This document shows positions 41,906 to 50,408 of a stretch of 64,000 nt of DNA, piece by piece. Every line of letters begins with the position of its first letter. Position 1 is the stretch's first letter. The translations under genes were made by a program, and so were the position numbers. Under the pieces are notes generated by a model. The model saw only the letters and a list, made by a program, of their open reading frames with translations, did not search any database and had not been told where the DNA came from. The stretch comes from RYN-230 sp963718305 (GTDB lineage Bacteria > Actinomycetota > Actinomycetes > Streptosporangiales > Streptosporangiaceae): the NCBI GenBank assembly GCA_963718305.1, contig CAVQZG010000012.1:1-64000 (forward strand), given 5' to 3'.

Positions 41906-44179
41906 ATGAGAAAGCAGGCGACCCAGGTGGATCCGCAGCGAGCCCAGCGGACTGAATTCGTCACCGCGGGTGGCGTCCACGTCACCCGCACCGCCGAGCC
42001 GTTTGACCCGGACGTTCTCGCCGGCCTGACCAGGAGTGTCGACGAGCGGCGCGGCGGAGTGCTGAGTTCAGGCATGGAGTACCCGGGCCGGTACAGCCGC
42101 TGGCACCTGGCCTACGTGGACCCGTGCGCGGAGATCGTGGCGCGGGGCCGACGGATCCGGGTCCGGGCCCTGAACGCCCGCGGTGAGGTGCTGCTCCCGG
42201 TGCTCGGCGAGGCGCTGCGCCGGGCGGGTCAGCCGGTCCCGGGGGCGGACGCCGGGGACGCGCGGGAGATCGAGGTGATCATCCCCGAACCCTCCGGGCT
42301 GGTCGCCGAGGAGGACCGGAGCCGCCGGCCGACCGTGTTCACGGCGCTGCGTGAGGTGATCGCCGCCTTCGCTGGTGACGATCCGCATCTTGGCCTGTAC
42401 GGGGCGTTCGGTTACGACCTGGCCTTCCAGTTCGAGCCGGTCCGGTTCCGCCGCGACCGTCCGGCGGACCAGCGTGACCTGGTCCTGCACCTCCCTGACG
42501 AGCTGTACGCGCTGGATCGCAAGCGCGAATCGGCGATGGTCTACCGCTACGAGTTCTCGGCCGGGGGCATGAGCACCGAGGGGCTGCCCCGCCAGACGGC
42601 CCCGTCCCCGGTCCGGGTGAGCAGCCCCGCGCCGGGTTTCGTTGCGGAAAAGAAATTCCGGGCCCGGCCGCAGCCAGGCGCGTTCGCGCGGGTCGTGGCG
42701 CAGGCCAAGGAGCGGTTCGCGCGCGGCGATCTGTTCGAGGTGGTGCCCAGTCACGTGTTCCGTGGCGAGTGTGACTCCCCGGCCGCCTTTTACGAGACAC
42801 TCCGGCAGGTAAATCCCGCTCCGTATGAGTTCTTCTTCAACCTGGGGGAAGGGGAGAGCCTGGTCGGCGCCTCGCCGGAGATGTATGTGCGGGTCAGCGG
42901 GGACCGGGTTGAGACGTGCCCGATCTCCGGCACGATCCGGCGGGGCGCCGACCCCCTGGGTGACGCAGAGAATATCCGCACGCTGCTCAACTCGGCCAAG
43001 GAAGAGTCCGAGCTGACCATGTGCACCGACGTGGACCGCAACGACAAGTCGCGGGTCTGCGTGCCGGGCAGCGTCACCGTGATCGGCCGCCGCCAGATCG
43101 AGATGTACAGCCGGCTGATCCATACCGTGGACCACATCGAGGGGCGGCTGCGGCCCGGCCTGGACGCGCTGGACGCGTTCCTGTCGCACATGTGGGCGGT
43201 CACCGTGACCGGGGCGCCCAAGACCTGGGCCATGCAGTTCATCGAGGATCACGAGGACGCCCCGCGCTGCTGGTACGGCGGGGCGGTGGGGGTGATCGGC
43301 TTCGACGGCAGCATGAACACCGGCCTCACCCTGCGCACCGCCCACATCCGTGACGGCGTGGCGGCGGTCCGGGCGGGCGCGACCCTGCTGTTCGAGTGCG
43401 ACCCGGAGGCGGAGGAGCAGGAAACCCACCTGAAGGCCCGGGCGCTGCTGGAGACGCTCGCCCAGGCCCAGGCGGCGGTGCGGGCCGGGGACACGGCGGG
43501 CGCTGAGCCGGGCCGCCCCGCGGCCCGGCAGGCTGAGCCCGGCCCGGCCGGGCGGCCCGGCCAGGGCCTGCGGATCCTGCTGGTGGATCACCAGGACTCG
43601 TTCGTGCACACGCTGGCCAGTTACTTCCGGCAGGAAGGCGCCGAGGTGGTCACGCTGCGGGCCGGTTTCCCGCCGTCTGTGCTCGATGACTACCAGCCCG
43701 ACCTGGTGGTGCTGTCGCCCGGCCCGGGGCAGCCCAGCGATTTCGGCTGCGACGCCCTGCTCGGCGAGCTCGACACGCGGGGACTGCCCGCGTTCGGTGT
43801 CTGCCTCGGGCTGCAGGCCATGGTGGAGCACGCCGGGGGAGAACTGGGCCTGCTCGCCGAGCCTGCGCACGGCAAGCCGGGCCAGGTCCGGCGGACCGGA
43901 CCGGGTGGCCCGGGACTGCTCGACGGGCTCCCGGAGGAGTTCACCGCGGGCCGCTACCACTCCCTGCACGCGGTCCCCGGGCAGGTCAAGGGCGCCTTCG
44001 AAGTCACCGCCGTCACCCCGGACGGCGTGGTCATGGCCATCGAGGATGAGCAGGCGGGCCGGTGGGGGGTGCAGTTCCACCCGGAGTCGATCCTGTCCGC
44101 CTCGGGCCGGGCGGGCCATCAGGTGATCGGCAACCTGCTCCGCCTCTGCCGGGCCCGGGCCGGCCTGATCCCGTCGTGA
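41906..44179 (+). CDS. trpE(G): Fused anthranilate synthase (TrpE-TrpG)
   Basis: A 757-residue anthranilate synthase converting chorismate and glutamine to anthranilate. Residues up to about 530 are TrpE: the LSSGMEYPGRYSRW segment, the GESLVGASPEMYVRV region and DVDRNDKSRVCVPGSV are characteristic of the rhizobial/Streptomyces fused type. From about residue 552 a GATase follows: VDHQDSFVHTLASYF, the nucleophile in FGVCLGLQAMVEH, and the catalytic His-Glu in QFHPESIL. A Pro/Ala-rich linker joins them. The trp leader and attenuator lie upstream, so expression should respond to tryptophan. ATG 41906 is the most likely start. Confidence 0.93.
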   Translation: MRKQATQVDPQRAQRTEFVTAGGVHVTRTAEPFDPDVLAGLTRSVDERRGGVLSSGMEYPGRYSRWHLAYVDPCAEIVARGRRIRVRALNARGEVLLPVLGEALRRAGQPVPGADAGDAREIEVIIPEPSGLVAEEDRSRRPTVFTALREVIAAFAGDDPHLGLYGAFGYDLAFQFEPVRFRRDRPADQRDLVLHLPDELYALDRKRESAMVYRYEFSAGGMSTEGLPRQTAPSPVRVSSPAPGFVAEKKFRARPQPGAFARVVAQAKERFARGDLFEVVPSHVFRGECDSPAAFYETLRQVNPAPYEFFFNLGEGESLVGASPEMYVRVSGDRVETCPISGTIRRGADPLGDAENIRTLLNSAKEESELTMCTDVDRNDKSRVCVPGSVTVIGRRQIEMYSRLIHTVDHIEGRLRPGLDALDAFLSHMWAVTVTGAPKTWAMQFIEDHEDAPRCWYGGAVGVIGFDGSMNTGLTLRTAHIRDGVAAVRAGATLLFECDPEAEEQETHLKARALLETLAQAQAAVRAGDTAGAEPGRPAARQAEPGPAGRPGQGLRILLVDHQDSFVHTLASYFRQEGAEVVTLRAGFPPSVLDDYQPDLVVLSPGPGQPSDFGCDALLGELDTRGLPAFGVCLGLQAMVEHAGGELGLLAEPAHGKPGQVRRTGPGGPGLLDGLPEEFTAGRYHSLHAVPGQVKGAFEVTAVTPDGVVMAIEDEQAGRWGVQFHPESILSASGRAGHQVIGNLLRLCRARAGLIPS

Positions 44180-44412
44180 TCACGAACCGGCCCGCGCGTC
44201 AGGCTGGCCTCGGGGGCCTGGCCCGCATTCACCATCAACACCCCGCCGGCCTGGGCTAGCCGCGCCCGGGCCAATCATCGGCTGGACCTCACCCGCTCCG
44301 CGCGGCGGCCCGGCCATCCCCGGCTGCCGGTGAAGGCTGATCCGTGGGCGGCTGGACCAAACACCACGTCCCCCGGCCGCGTTTATTAGGTGACCCTGGA
44401 CGCGGAGGCCTG

Positions 44413-44922
44413 ATGACCTTTGATGACTTCGCCGACGCCCGGCTGCCCGCCGTGCTGCGCTTCGCCACCGCGCTGACCGGAGATCCCGACCTGGCCAAAG
44501 ACCTGGTCCAGGAGGTTCTGATCCGCGCGAGCAGGCGGTGGCCGGACATCGGCCAGCTGGAGCGGCCCGAAGCTTACGTCCGCAAAATGGTGGTCAACGA
44601 GCACCTGTCGTGGCGGCGCCGATCCTGGCGGCTGATCCCGTCCGGGACCGGCAGCCACCTCACCGCGCTCCCCGCACCAGACCCCGCCGACGGATATATC
44701 GACCGCCAGGCCCTGCTGGCCGAACTGGCGAAGCTGTCCCCGCGGCAGCGCACCGCTCTGGTGCTCCGCTACTACGAGGGCTACTCCGACGCGGAGATCG
44801 CTGACGTCATGGGCTGCACCCAGAGCACCGTCCGCGGGCACGTCTTCAAGGCGCTCGCGGCCTTGCGGGTCGAACTGGACCAGCCACTGGCGGCCGCCGC
44901 CCCCAGAAAGGAGACCCACTAA
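44413..44922 (+). CDS. SigE-family ECF RNA polymerase sigma factor
   Basis: The 169-residue sigma-70 family regulator begins at ATG 44413 after GCGGAGGCC. Region 2 is seen as LRFATALTGDPDLAKDLVQEVLIRASRRW and region 4 as LSPRQRTALVLRYYEGYSDAEIADVMGCTQSTVRGHVFKAL in separable motifs. The group is the actinomycete SigE-type ECF, often controlling its own small regulon. Its stop codon overlaps the start of the next gene in the sequence TAATG, so the partner is translationally coupled and probably regulates the sigma factor. Confidence 0.92.
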   Translation: MTFDDFADARLPAVLRFATALTGDPDLAKDLVQEVLIRASRRWPDIGQLERPEAYVRKMVVNEHLSWRRRSWRLIPSGTGSHLTALPAPDPADGYIDRQALLAELAKLSPRQRTALVLRYYEGYSDAEIADVMGCTQSTVRGHVFKALAALRVELDQPLAAAAPRKETH

Positions 44923-45953
44923 TGGACGGTCGGGGAAAGGCGCCCGTGCGGACCGAAGCCGACATCCGCGCCGCCCTCACGGAGCTGGGGCACCGAGCCC
45001 CGAGCGCCGGGGACGTGCTATCCGCACTGCGTGACTCCGGCCGGGGCGGGAGGCGGACCCTGCGGCCCGGGCGGGCGCTGCTCGCCGTGGCCACCGCCGC
45101 AGCGGTGACCGCGACCGCGGTCACCCTGGCCCTGACGCTCAGCGGCTCACCCAGCCGACCCAGCGGGCCGCATGTCTTCCCGGTCCTCCCCGACCCCCCG
45201 GTATCAGCGGGCGGCGCGCCGATCGCCGTGTCACCTGGCCCCCATCCGTCGTCCGGATCGCTGGCCAAGGCCATGCTGACCGCGTTCAACGCCGCCGCCG
45301 ACGACCTGGCCTATCAAACGGCCGCGTACGTCACGGCGGGCCACCTGACCCAGACCGACCGGACGTGGAGCTGGCCCGCCGTCCCCAGCCCCGGCCAGCT
45401 GGAGTACACACGGGATGCTTTCAGTGCCATTCCCCGGGGCGCATCCCGGGCGACCGCCCCGGTGAAACTGACCGAGGACAACAGCTACACCACCGTCGTC
45501 CCGCGCCCCTCCAAATACGGCCAGAACGCGCCCGCCCGCCTGGCCGTCGTCTGCTATGCCGGGACCGGGCAGACCGGCTGCGGCTGGGGGAGGTATGAAA
45601 CCCCGGCCGGAACCTGGTCACAGCACACCGCGGTCATGCCCTACATCGACTACACCCCCACCCCGCGCGGAACTGACCTCGCCCAGCAGATCGCCCGGGG
45701 TCAATGGCGCATCGCCGGGCACACCCGGCTACGCGGCCAGCCCGCCATCAAGCTCATCCAGACCCATTCCGGCAGCTACCAGGGGAACCCGGTGACCCTC
45801 TGGGTCAGCACCGTCACCTGCCTGCCGCTCCGCCTGATCTGGGTGTACGAGAAGACCATCGAGACGAACAACTGGTACTACCTGCCACCCAGCCAGGCCA
45901 ACCTCGGGCACCTGCAAGTACCCATCCCCCCTGGCTACCCGCACTCGCCCTGA
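44922..45953 (+). CDS. Membrane protein coupled to the sigma factor (candidate anti-sigma or sensor)
   Basis: A 343-residue protein with a cytoplasmic N-terminus of about 45 residues, one transmembrane helix (ALLAVATAAAVTATAVTLAL) and a large extracytoplasmic domain. The topology and TAATG overlap with the sigma gene fit a membrane partner of SigE-type sigma factors, but I do not see a zinc-binding HxxxCxxC anti-sigma motif. The outer domain contains repeated aromatic-rich strands (WYYLPPSQANLGHLQVPIPP) and two cysteines (CYAGTGQTGCGW) that may form a disulfide. Its ligand is unknown. Confidence 0.8.
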   Translation: MDGRGKAPVRTEADIRAALTELGHRAPSAGDVLSALRDSGRGGRRTLRPGRALLAVATAAAVTATAVTLALTLSGSPSRPSGPHVFPVLPDPPVSAGGAPIAVSPGPHPSSGSLAKAMLTAFNAAADDLAYQTAAYVTAGHLTQTDRTWSWPAVPSPGQLEYTRDAFSAIPRGASRATAPVKLTEDNSYTTVVPRPSKYGQNAPARLAVVCYAGTGQTGCGWGRYETPAGTWSQHTAVMPYIDYTPTPRGTDLAQQIARGQWRIAGHTRLRGQPAIKLIQTHSGSYQGNPVTLWVSTVTCLPLRLIWVYEKTIETNNWYYLPPSQANLGHLQVPIPPGYPHSP

Positions 45954-45962
45954 CCGCGCTCA

Positions 45963-47249
45963 TCAGGCGGGGCCGGCCGCCTGGGCGGCCTGCTCGGCGG
46001 CCATCCGGCTGAGGTACCGGCGCTCGGGCACGCTGGTGGCCCGCCGCGCCGCCTCCCGGTAGGCCGTGGCGGCCGGGCCGTGCTGGCCGGCCAGGCCGAG
46101 CAGGTGCGCGCGGGTGGCGAGCAGCCGGTGGTAGCCAGCCATCCGGCGGTCGGACTCCAGCTCAGCCAGCGCGTCGAGCCCGGCGGCCGGGCCGCTCACC
46201 CGGGCTACCGCGACCACCCGGCTCAGGCTGCTCACCGGGTTCGGCGCGACCCGGTCCAGCAGGTCGTACAGGGCGAGGATCTGCGGCCAGTCGGTCGCGT
46301 CCACGTCCTTCGCCTCGTCGTGCAGCGCGGCGATCGCGGCCTGCAGCTGGTATGGCCCCACCGCCTTCCCCCCGGCGGCCAGGGCCCCGGTGACCAGCGC
46401 CACCCCTTCGGCGATGAGGGCCTGGTCCCAGCGGCTGCGCTCCTGCTCGGCGAGGGGGACCAGTTCGCCGCCCGGGCTGGTGCGCGCGGGGCGCCGGGCC
46501 TCGGTCAGCAGCATCAGCGCGAGCAGCCCGGCCACCTCGCGATCATCGGGCAGCAACCGGCGCAGCCAGCGGGCCAGCCGGATCGCCTCCCGGGACAGGT
46601 CCGGGCGGGTCAGCTGCTCACCCTGGGTCGCCGCGTATCCCTCGTTGAAGATCAGGTAGAGCACGTGCAGCACCGCGCGGAGCCGGTCGCCGCGCTCGGC
46701 CTCGCCGGCCGGCCCCGTGGTGGGGTGCGGGGACAGCGGCACATCGCTGGCCTTGATGGCCTGCTTGGCCCGGCTGATCCGCTGGGCCATGGTCGCCTCG
46801 GGGACCAGGAACGCCGCCGCGATCTGCGCGGTGGTCAGGCCGCCGACCGCGCGCAGGGTCAGCGCGATCTGGCTGGGTGCGGACAGGGCCGGGTGACAGC
46901 AGCCGAACAGCAGCATCAGCGAGTCGTCCCGATCCTGCCCCGGATCCGCGTCGGCGGCCGGGCTGAGCAGCTCGGACTGGGGGGTCGCCACCGCGACCTG
47001 GTCCTCACGCCGGCGCCGGGACTGCTCGCTGCGCGCGGCGTCCATCAGCCGCCGGGCCGCCACGGTGATCAGCCAGCCCCGCGGGTTGTCCGGGGTGCCG
47101 TCCCGGGGCCACTGCAGCGCGGCGGCCAGCAGGGCTTCCTGGGTGGCGTCCTCGCAGAGGTCGAAGTGCCCGAACCGGCGCAGCAGCGCCCCGAGGACCT
47201 GCGGCGCCAGCTCGCGCAGCAGGTCCCCGGGGTCACGGTCCGCGGTCAT
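45963..47249 (-). CDS. ECF42-type sigma factor (DUF6596 C-terminal extension)
   Basis: A 428-residue ECF sigma factor with a long C-terminal extension. The first about 170 residues are region 2 (LLRRFGHFDLCEDATQEAL) and region 4 (LTTAQIAAAFLVPEATMAQRISRAKQAIK). The remainder is the DUF6596/TPR-like extension typical of group ECF42 (LHVLYLIFNEGYAATQGEQL, RDEAKDVDAT-like helices). In that group the extension regulates the sigma factor in place of an anti-sigma factor. The gene for a DGPF/YciI-like protein lies immediately upstream, the known ECF42 partner. Confidence 0.92.
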   Translation of the reverse strand: MTADRDPGDLLRELAPQVLGALLRRFGHFDLCEDATQEALLAAALQWPRDGTPDNPRGWLITVAARRLMDAARSEQSRRRREDQVAVATPQSELLSPAADADPGQDRDDSLMLLFGCCHPALSAPSQIALTLRAVGGLTTAQIAAAFLVPEATMAQRISRAKQAIKASDVPLSPHPTTGPAGEAERGDRLRAVLHVLYLIFNEGYAATQGEQLTRPDLSREAIRLARWLRRLLPDDREVAGLLALMLLTEARRPARTSPGGELVPLAEQERSRWDQALIAEGVALVTGALAAGGKAVGPYQLQAAIAALHDEAKDVDATDWPQILALYDLLDRVAPNPVSSLSRVVAVARVSGPAAGLDALAELESDRRMAGYHRLLATRAHLLGLAGQHGPAATAYREAARRATSVPERRYLSRMAAEQAAQAAGPA

Positions 47250-47286
47250 GGTGGCTCCGGCATCAGGGCTCCGGGCTGGGGCGCCG

Positions 47287-47649
47287 TCAGGGGTTGGTGG
47301 GCGACTCGTGCAGGATCGGCCAGACCTCGGTCGGCTCCTGGTCGGCCCAGGGCATGTCCGCCGCGATCTGCTCGGCCCGCTCGGCGTTCTCGCAGTCCAC
47401 CAGGTAGAAGCTGGCGATGTACTCCTTGGTCTCCAGGTACGGCCCGTCGGTGACCGCGGGCGCGCCGTCCTGCCGCCGGACCAGCCGGGCGTTCACCGCG
47501 TCAGCCAGGCCGTAGGCGCCGATCAGCTCGCCGGTGTCGGCGTACTTGCGGTTGAACGCCTCCTGCTTGGCGATTTCCTGGGGCCACTCCTCGCCGAGGA
47601 TCGAATCCCACTTCTCCTGGTTCCCGTAGATCAGCATCAGGTATTTCAT
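47287..47649 (-). CDS. DGPF/YciI-family protein
   Basis: From ATG 47649, about 120 residues match the YCII/DGPF family (MKYLMLIYGNQEKW at the start, GAPAVTDGPYLETKEYIASFYLVDCENAERAEQIA with the DGPY variant of the DGPF motif). Such proteins are encoded next to ECF42 sigma factors and form ferredoxin-like dimers; a binding or enzymatic role is unsettled. It is cotranscribed with the sigma factor downstream (37-bp gap). Confidence 0.88.
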   Translation of the reverse strand: MKYLMLIYGNQEKWDSILGEEWPQEIAKQEAFNRKYADTGELIGAYGLADAVNARLVRRQDGAPAVTDGPYLETKEYIASFYLVDCENAERAEQIAADMPWADQEPTEVWPILHESPTNP

Positions 47650-47802
47650 TCGTGGACATCCTTCCGGTCCGCGCACCCCGCTGGCACGCTCTCATCGGTC
47701 AGTCGGAGCCGCCGCCCCATCCTCTACATCGTCATCTCATCTCTTTACATCCTGGTGGGGGACTGGCCTCGATGTCGGCCGGTCCCGCTAGGGTGCGGAG
47801 CC

Positions 47803-49260
47803 ATGAGAAGTGTCCAGCCCGAGGTGTTCCTCGTCGCCCAGCCCGCCATCGACTACGACCAGCTTGCCGCGTACCTGCGTGAGGTGGGCGGGGAGCAGTG
47901 GCTGGAGCGGCTCGACCGGGGCGACCTGGCCGGTGGTGAGCAGGCCAGCGACGCACAGAACCTCGCCGAGTTCGCGGGCAAGATGTGCTACCGGGCCTGG
48001 GAGCCGGGGCTGAACCCGAACGTCCGCCGGGTCCGTAACGACCACGAGGCCTACCTGCAGAACATTCTCAAGCAGCAGCACGGGTCGGTGCTGGAGCACG
48101 CCAGCTTCACGTTCGTGCTGCACAACGTAAGCAGAATGTTTGTTATGGTTGCGGAGGGCTCTACCAACCGTCACGTGATCACCTTGTCTCAGAATCGCGG
48201 TCAGGTTCTGGACGAGATGGCCGACACGATACGCGCCATGGGGCTCCCTGCCTATCTGCCCGTGACCGGCGATGGCTGCGTCCGCACGCAATGCCTTCCA
48301 CTCCGCGATTTTCTCGCTGGGCTCGGTCATTCCTACGACAAGCGCGTGCCTGCCATGGTGGGTGAGTGGAGTCCGGGCCTCATCAGGATCTTCCTCGAAG
48401 CGATGATTCAAGGCGACGGCACAACACATCGCACGTTCAACCATCGAGTTATCTATACGTCGTCCCGGGAAATGGCGGACGAGCTGCAGGTGCTGGCCAT
48501 CAAAGCGGGCTGGTCCGCGAACGTGCGGATCGACGACCGTACGGGCCTTCAGCGCACCATGCCGAACGGCCAGCGCTTCCGTAACCTGCGCCCATGCTAC
48601 GTGGTTTCCCTCATTTCGCGCCGCCTCACGCCACTGGTCAATCACGCCAGGAGGTCCGGCGTGAGGAGCCGGTACCGGAACGGGGAAGGCTATAACGACG
48701 GCATCGAGCACTACGAGGGCCGTATTCATTGTGTCCGGGTCCCCAATGGCCTGCTGTTCGTCAGGCGTAACGGAAAACCCGTGGTCTCCGGGAACACTCA
48801 TGAACTCGTTCGGCATCGGCCTGGCACCGCGGTGTCGCAGGAGTCGCTGCGGTTCGTCCGGCTGGACGAGATCCCGTTCTGGTTCCCGGACTGGGCCCGG
48901 GAGGACCCGGAGCTGATGAAGCGGGCCACCGCACTGCTCGACCAGATGGAGGAGTTCCAGCGCTGGATGGCGCAGCACTTCGGGCTGGACGAGGAGGGTG
49001 TGCCGTTCCACGAGAAGAAGGAGAAGACGTCGTTCATGCGGCGGTTCGCGCCGGACGGGGTGGCGACCGGCATCGTCTGGACGGCGAACATCCGGACCCT
49101 GCGGCACACGATCGAGGCCCGGACCGACCCGGGGGCGGAGGAGGAGATCCGCCTGGTATTCGGGAAGATCGGCGAGATCATGCGGGCCGAGGCGCCCGCC
49201 CTGTTCGCGGACTACGAGGTCCAGGACGGGGCCTGGGTGCCGAAATGGCGGAAGGTCTGA
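47803..49260 (+). CDS. thyX: FAD-dependent thymidylate synthase with intein-like insertion
   Basis: ThyX methylates dUMP to dTMP using methylenetetrahydrofolate and NADPH. The N-part (residues 1-113) has KMCYRAWEPGLNPNVRRVRN and HGSVLEHASFTFVLHNVSRMF; the C-part (from residue 332) resumes THELVRHRPGTAVSQESLRF with the RHR nucleotide/FAD motif and TANIRTLRHTIEARTDPGAE. Between F and T lies a 218-residue insertion that ends VVSGN, typical of an intein. Without it the protein has 267 residues, the normal length. The insertion shows no N-terminal splicing block. If it cannot splice, the active site is split. Start ATG 47803. Rare codons flank both insertion boundaries, suggesting co-conversion. 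Confidence 0.88.
   Translation: MRSVQPEVFLVAQPAIDYDQLAAYLREVGGEQWLERLDRGDLAGGEQASDAQNLAEFAGKMCYRAWEPGLNPNVRRVRNDHEAYLQNILKQQHGSVLEHASFTFVLHNVSRMFVMVAEGSTNRHVITLSQNRGQVLDEMADTIRAMGLPAYLPVTGDGCVRTQCLPLRDFLAGLGHSYDKRVPAMVGEWSPGLIRIFLEAMIQGDGTTHRTFNHRVIYTSSREMADELQVLAIKAGWSANVRIDDRTGLQRTMPNGQRFRNLRPCYVVSLISRRLTPLVNHARRSGVRSRYRNGEGYNDGIEHYEGRIHCVRVPNGLLFVRRNGKPVVSGNTHELVRHRPGTAVSQESLRFVRLDEIPFWFPDWAREDPELMKRATALLDQMEEFQRWMAQHFGLDEEGVPFHEKKEKTSFMRRFAPDGVATGIVWTANIRTLRHTIEARTDPGAEEEIRLVFGKIGEIMRAEAPALFADYEVQDGAWVPKWRKV
48142..48795 (+). mobile_element. Intein remnant with homing endonuclease and C-terminal splicing motifs
   Basis: 218 residues inserted in frame in thyX. Starting VMVAEGSTNRHVITLS, they resemble DOD homing endonuclease block C onward; IFLEAMIQGDGTTH is the second LAGLIDADG-type motif (block E), with HSYDKRVPAMVGEWSP like block D. 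The end HCVRVPNGLLFVRRNGKPVV and SGN matches intein blocks F and G, with a terminal Asn followed by Thr (+1 extein residue). Blocks A, N2, B and N4, including a Cys/Ser at position 1, cannot be found, so about 100 residues are missing and standard splicing should not occur. GC is lower than in the flanking extein. Confidence 0.72.
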
Positions 49261-49299
49261 GTCAGCGGGAGGTCTGCGCTCAGCGGGGGTCCGGCCCGA

Positions 49300-50045
49300 T
49301 CAGGCGTGCTGCCTGTCCCCGGCGCCGTCGTGCGGATCGCAGTACAGGTGCTCACCTGACGCCCGGTGGGCCAGTACCCGCAGGGTGGCCCGGACCATGG
49401 CGGGCGGGCCGCTGACGAACACGTCGCTGTCCTGCCAGCTGGCCTGGCGCCGGACCACGGCGTGCATCAGGCCGTGTACGCCGCCGGCTCCCGGATCGTC
49501 GGACAGCGCGGTGACCACTTCCAGTTGCGCGCACGCCGCCTCCAGCCGGGCCAGGTCAGGCAGGTCGTACAGGTCCGGCCGCCGGCGGGCCCCGACGAAC
49601 AGCCGGACCCGCCGGGCGCCCTGGCCACCCAGCCCTTCGATGATCGCCTTCATGGGCGCGAAGCCGGTGCCACCCGCGATGCACAGGATGTCGCGGGCCG
49701 AGCCGTGGTCAACGACCATGCCGCCCCGGGCCGGCCCGAGCAGCACGGTGTCACCCACCCCGGTGTCGTGCACCAGGTTCGTGCTGACCTGCCCACGCCG
49801 TACTTCCGGTGGTCCCGGCCTAGCTGGGCCAGGTACTCGTGCATCGACTGTGGGTTGTCCATGCTCCACACGCACCGGGCCAGGGCCGCGCTGAGCGCCC
49901 TCCGCTGCTCATCCATGGCCAGCGGGAACATGGCGCGCAGTTCCGGGTTGGCCGTGAAGAGAAGGCTGTAGAAATAAGCCATCTCCTTATCGGCGGCCGG
50001 GCCGGCGTCCGTGAGAGTTTGTTTCAGGATTGCGTAATCACGCAT
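49300..50045 (-). pseudogene. Flavohemoglobin-like protein with internal deletion
   Basis: The 5' part from ATG 50045 encodes about 82 globin residues (LKQTLTDAGPAADKEMAYFY, MDEQRRALSAALA, YLAQLGRDHRKYGV). The 3' part in another frame encodes the end of the FAD domain (QVSTNLVHDTGVGDTVLLGP) and a full NAD domain (ILCIAGGTGFAPMKAIIEGL, SGPPAMVRATLR). Between them the rest of the globin, with its proximal histidine region, and most of the FAD domain are missing; the join lies at about 49,795-49,800. A full-length protein would dioxygenate nitric oxide. The product of this locus would be nonfunctional. Confidence 0.8.
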
Positions 50046-50301
50046 GTCGGGCGGGCCGCCGAATTCGGGGCATTCTTTCCGGCGTGCCGCGGAGGTTGCG
50101 GCTGGTGGACCCGGGGTCGTGGCGCGATTGTGCGCTGGTTTCTCTTCGGGAATGTCCCCTCCCGGGTAACCGCCACGCCCTGAATTGTGGCATCCGCGCA
50201 TGCTATCGACAAGTCATTCCGGGTAAGCCCGGATCGGCCCGGGAGCGGCCGCTTAATAGGCGTGGCAAACTACTAAATTACGTAGCTAATAAGGAGAATG
50301 A

Positions 50302-50404
50302 GATGCGGCTGCGGCCGCGGGTGCACCGCGGTCCGGCAGGCGGGCGGCGGGCGGGAAACCGGCTGACCGGGAGTCGGGGCGGCTGCCCGCCGGTCCTACG
50401 ATGA
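50302..50404 (+). CDS. Small basic ORF, possible leader peptide
   Basis: An ideal ribosome binding site, AAGGAG, 6 nt before ATG 50302, opens a 33-codon ORF beginning MRLRPRVHRGPAGG and ending just before the tricorn gene. The MRLRxRxH start resembles actinomycete 'putative leader peptides' that precede sulfur-metabolism genes, but the typical Cys-containing end (DLxRVxxALC) is absent. The preceding patch 'caaactactaaattacgtag' is AT-rich and probably promoter. Apart from this ORF, 50,046-50,408 has no gene. Confidence 0.4.
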
Positions 50405-50408
50405 TGCG

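Noticed and set aside
42068..44119. A 683-residue minus-strand frame
   Set aside because: Antisense to trpE(G), which has clear motifs; Arg/His/Leu-rich and without family resemblance.
48121..48150. A group II or group I intron in thyX (the 5' end reads gtaag)
   Set aside because: The insertion is open in frame throughout and ends with intein blocks F and G, so a protein element explains it better.
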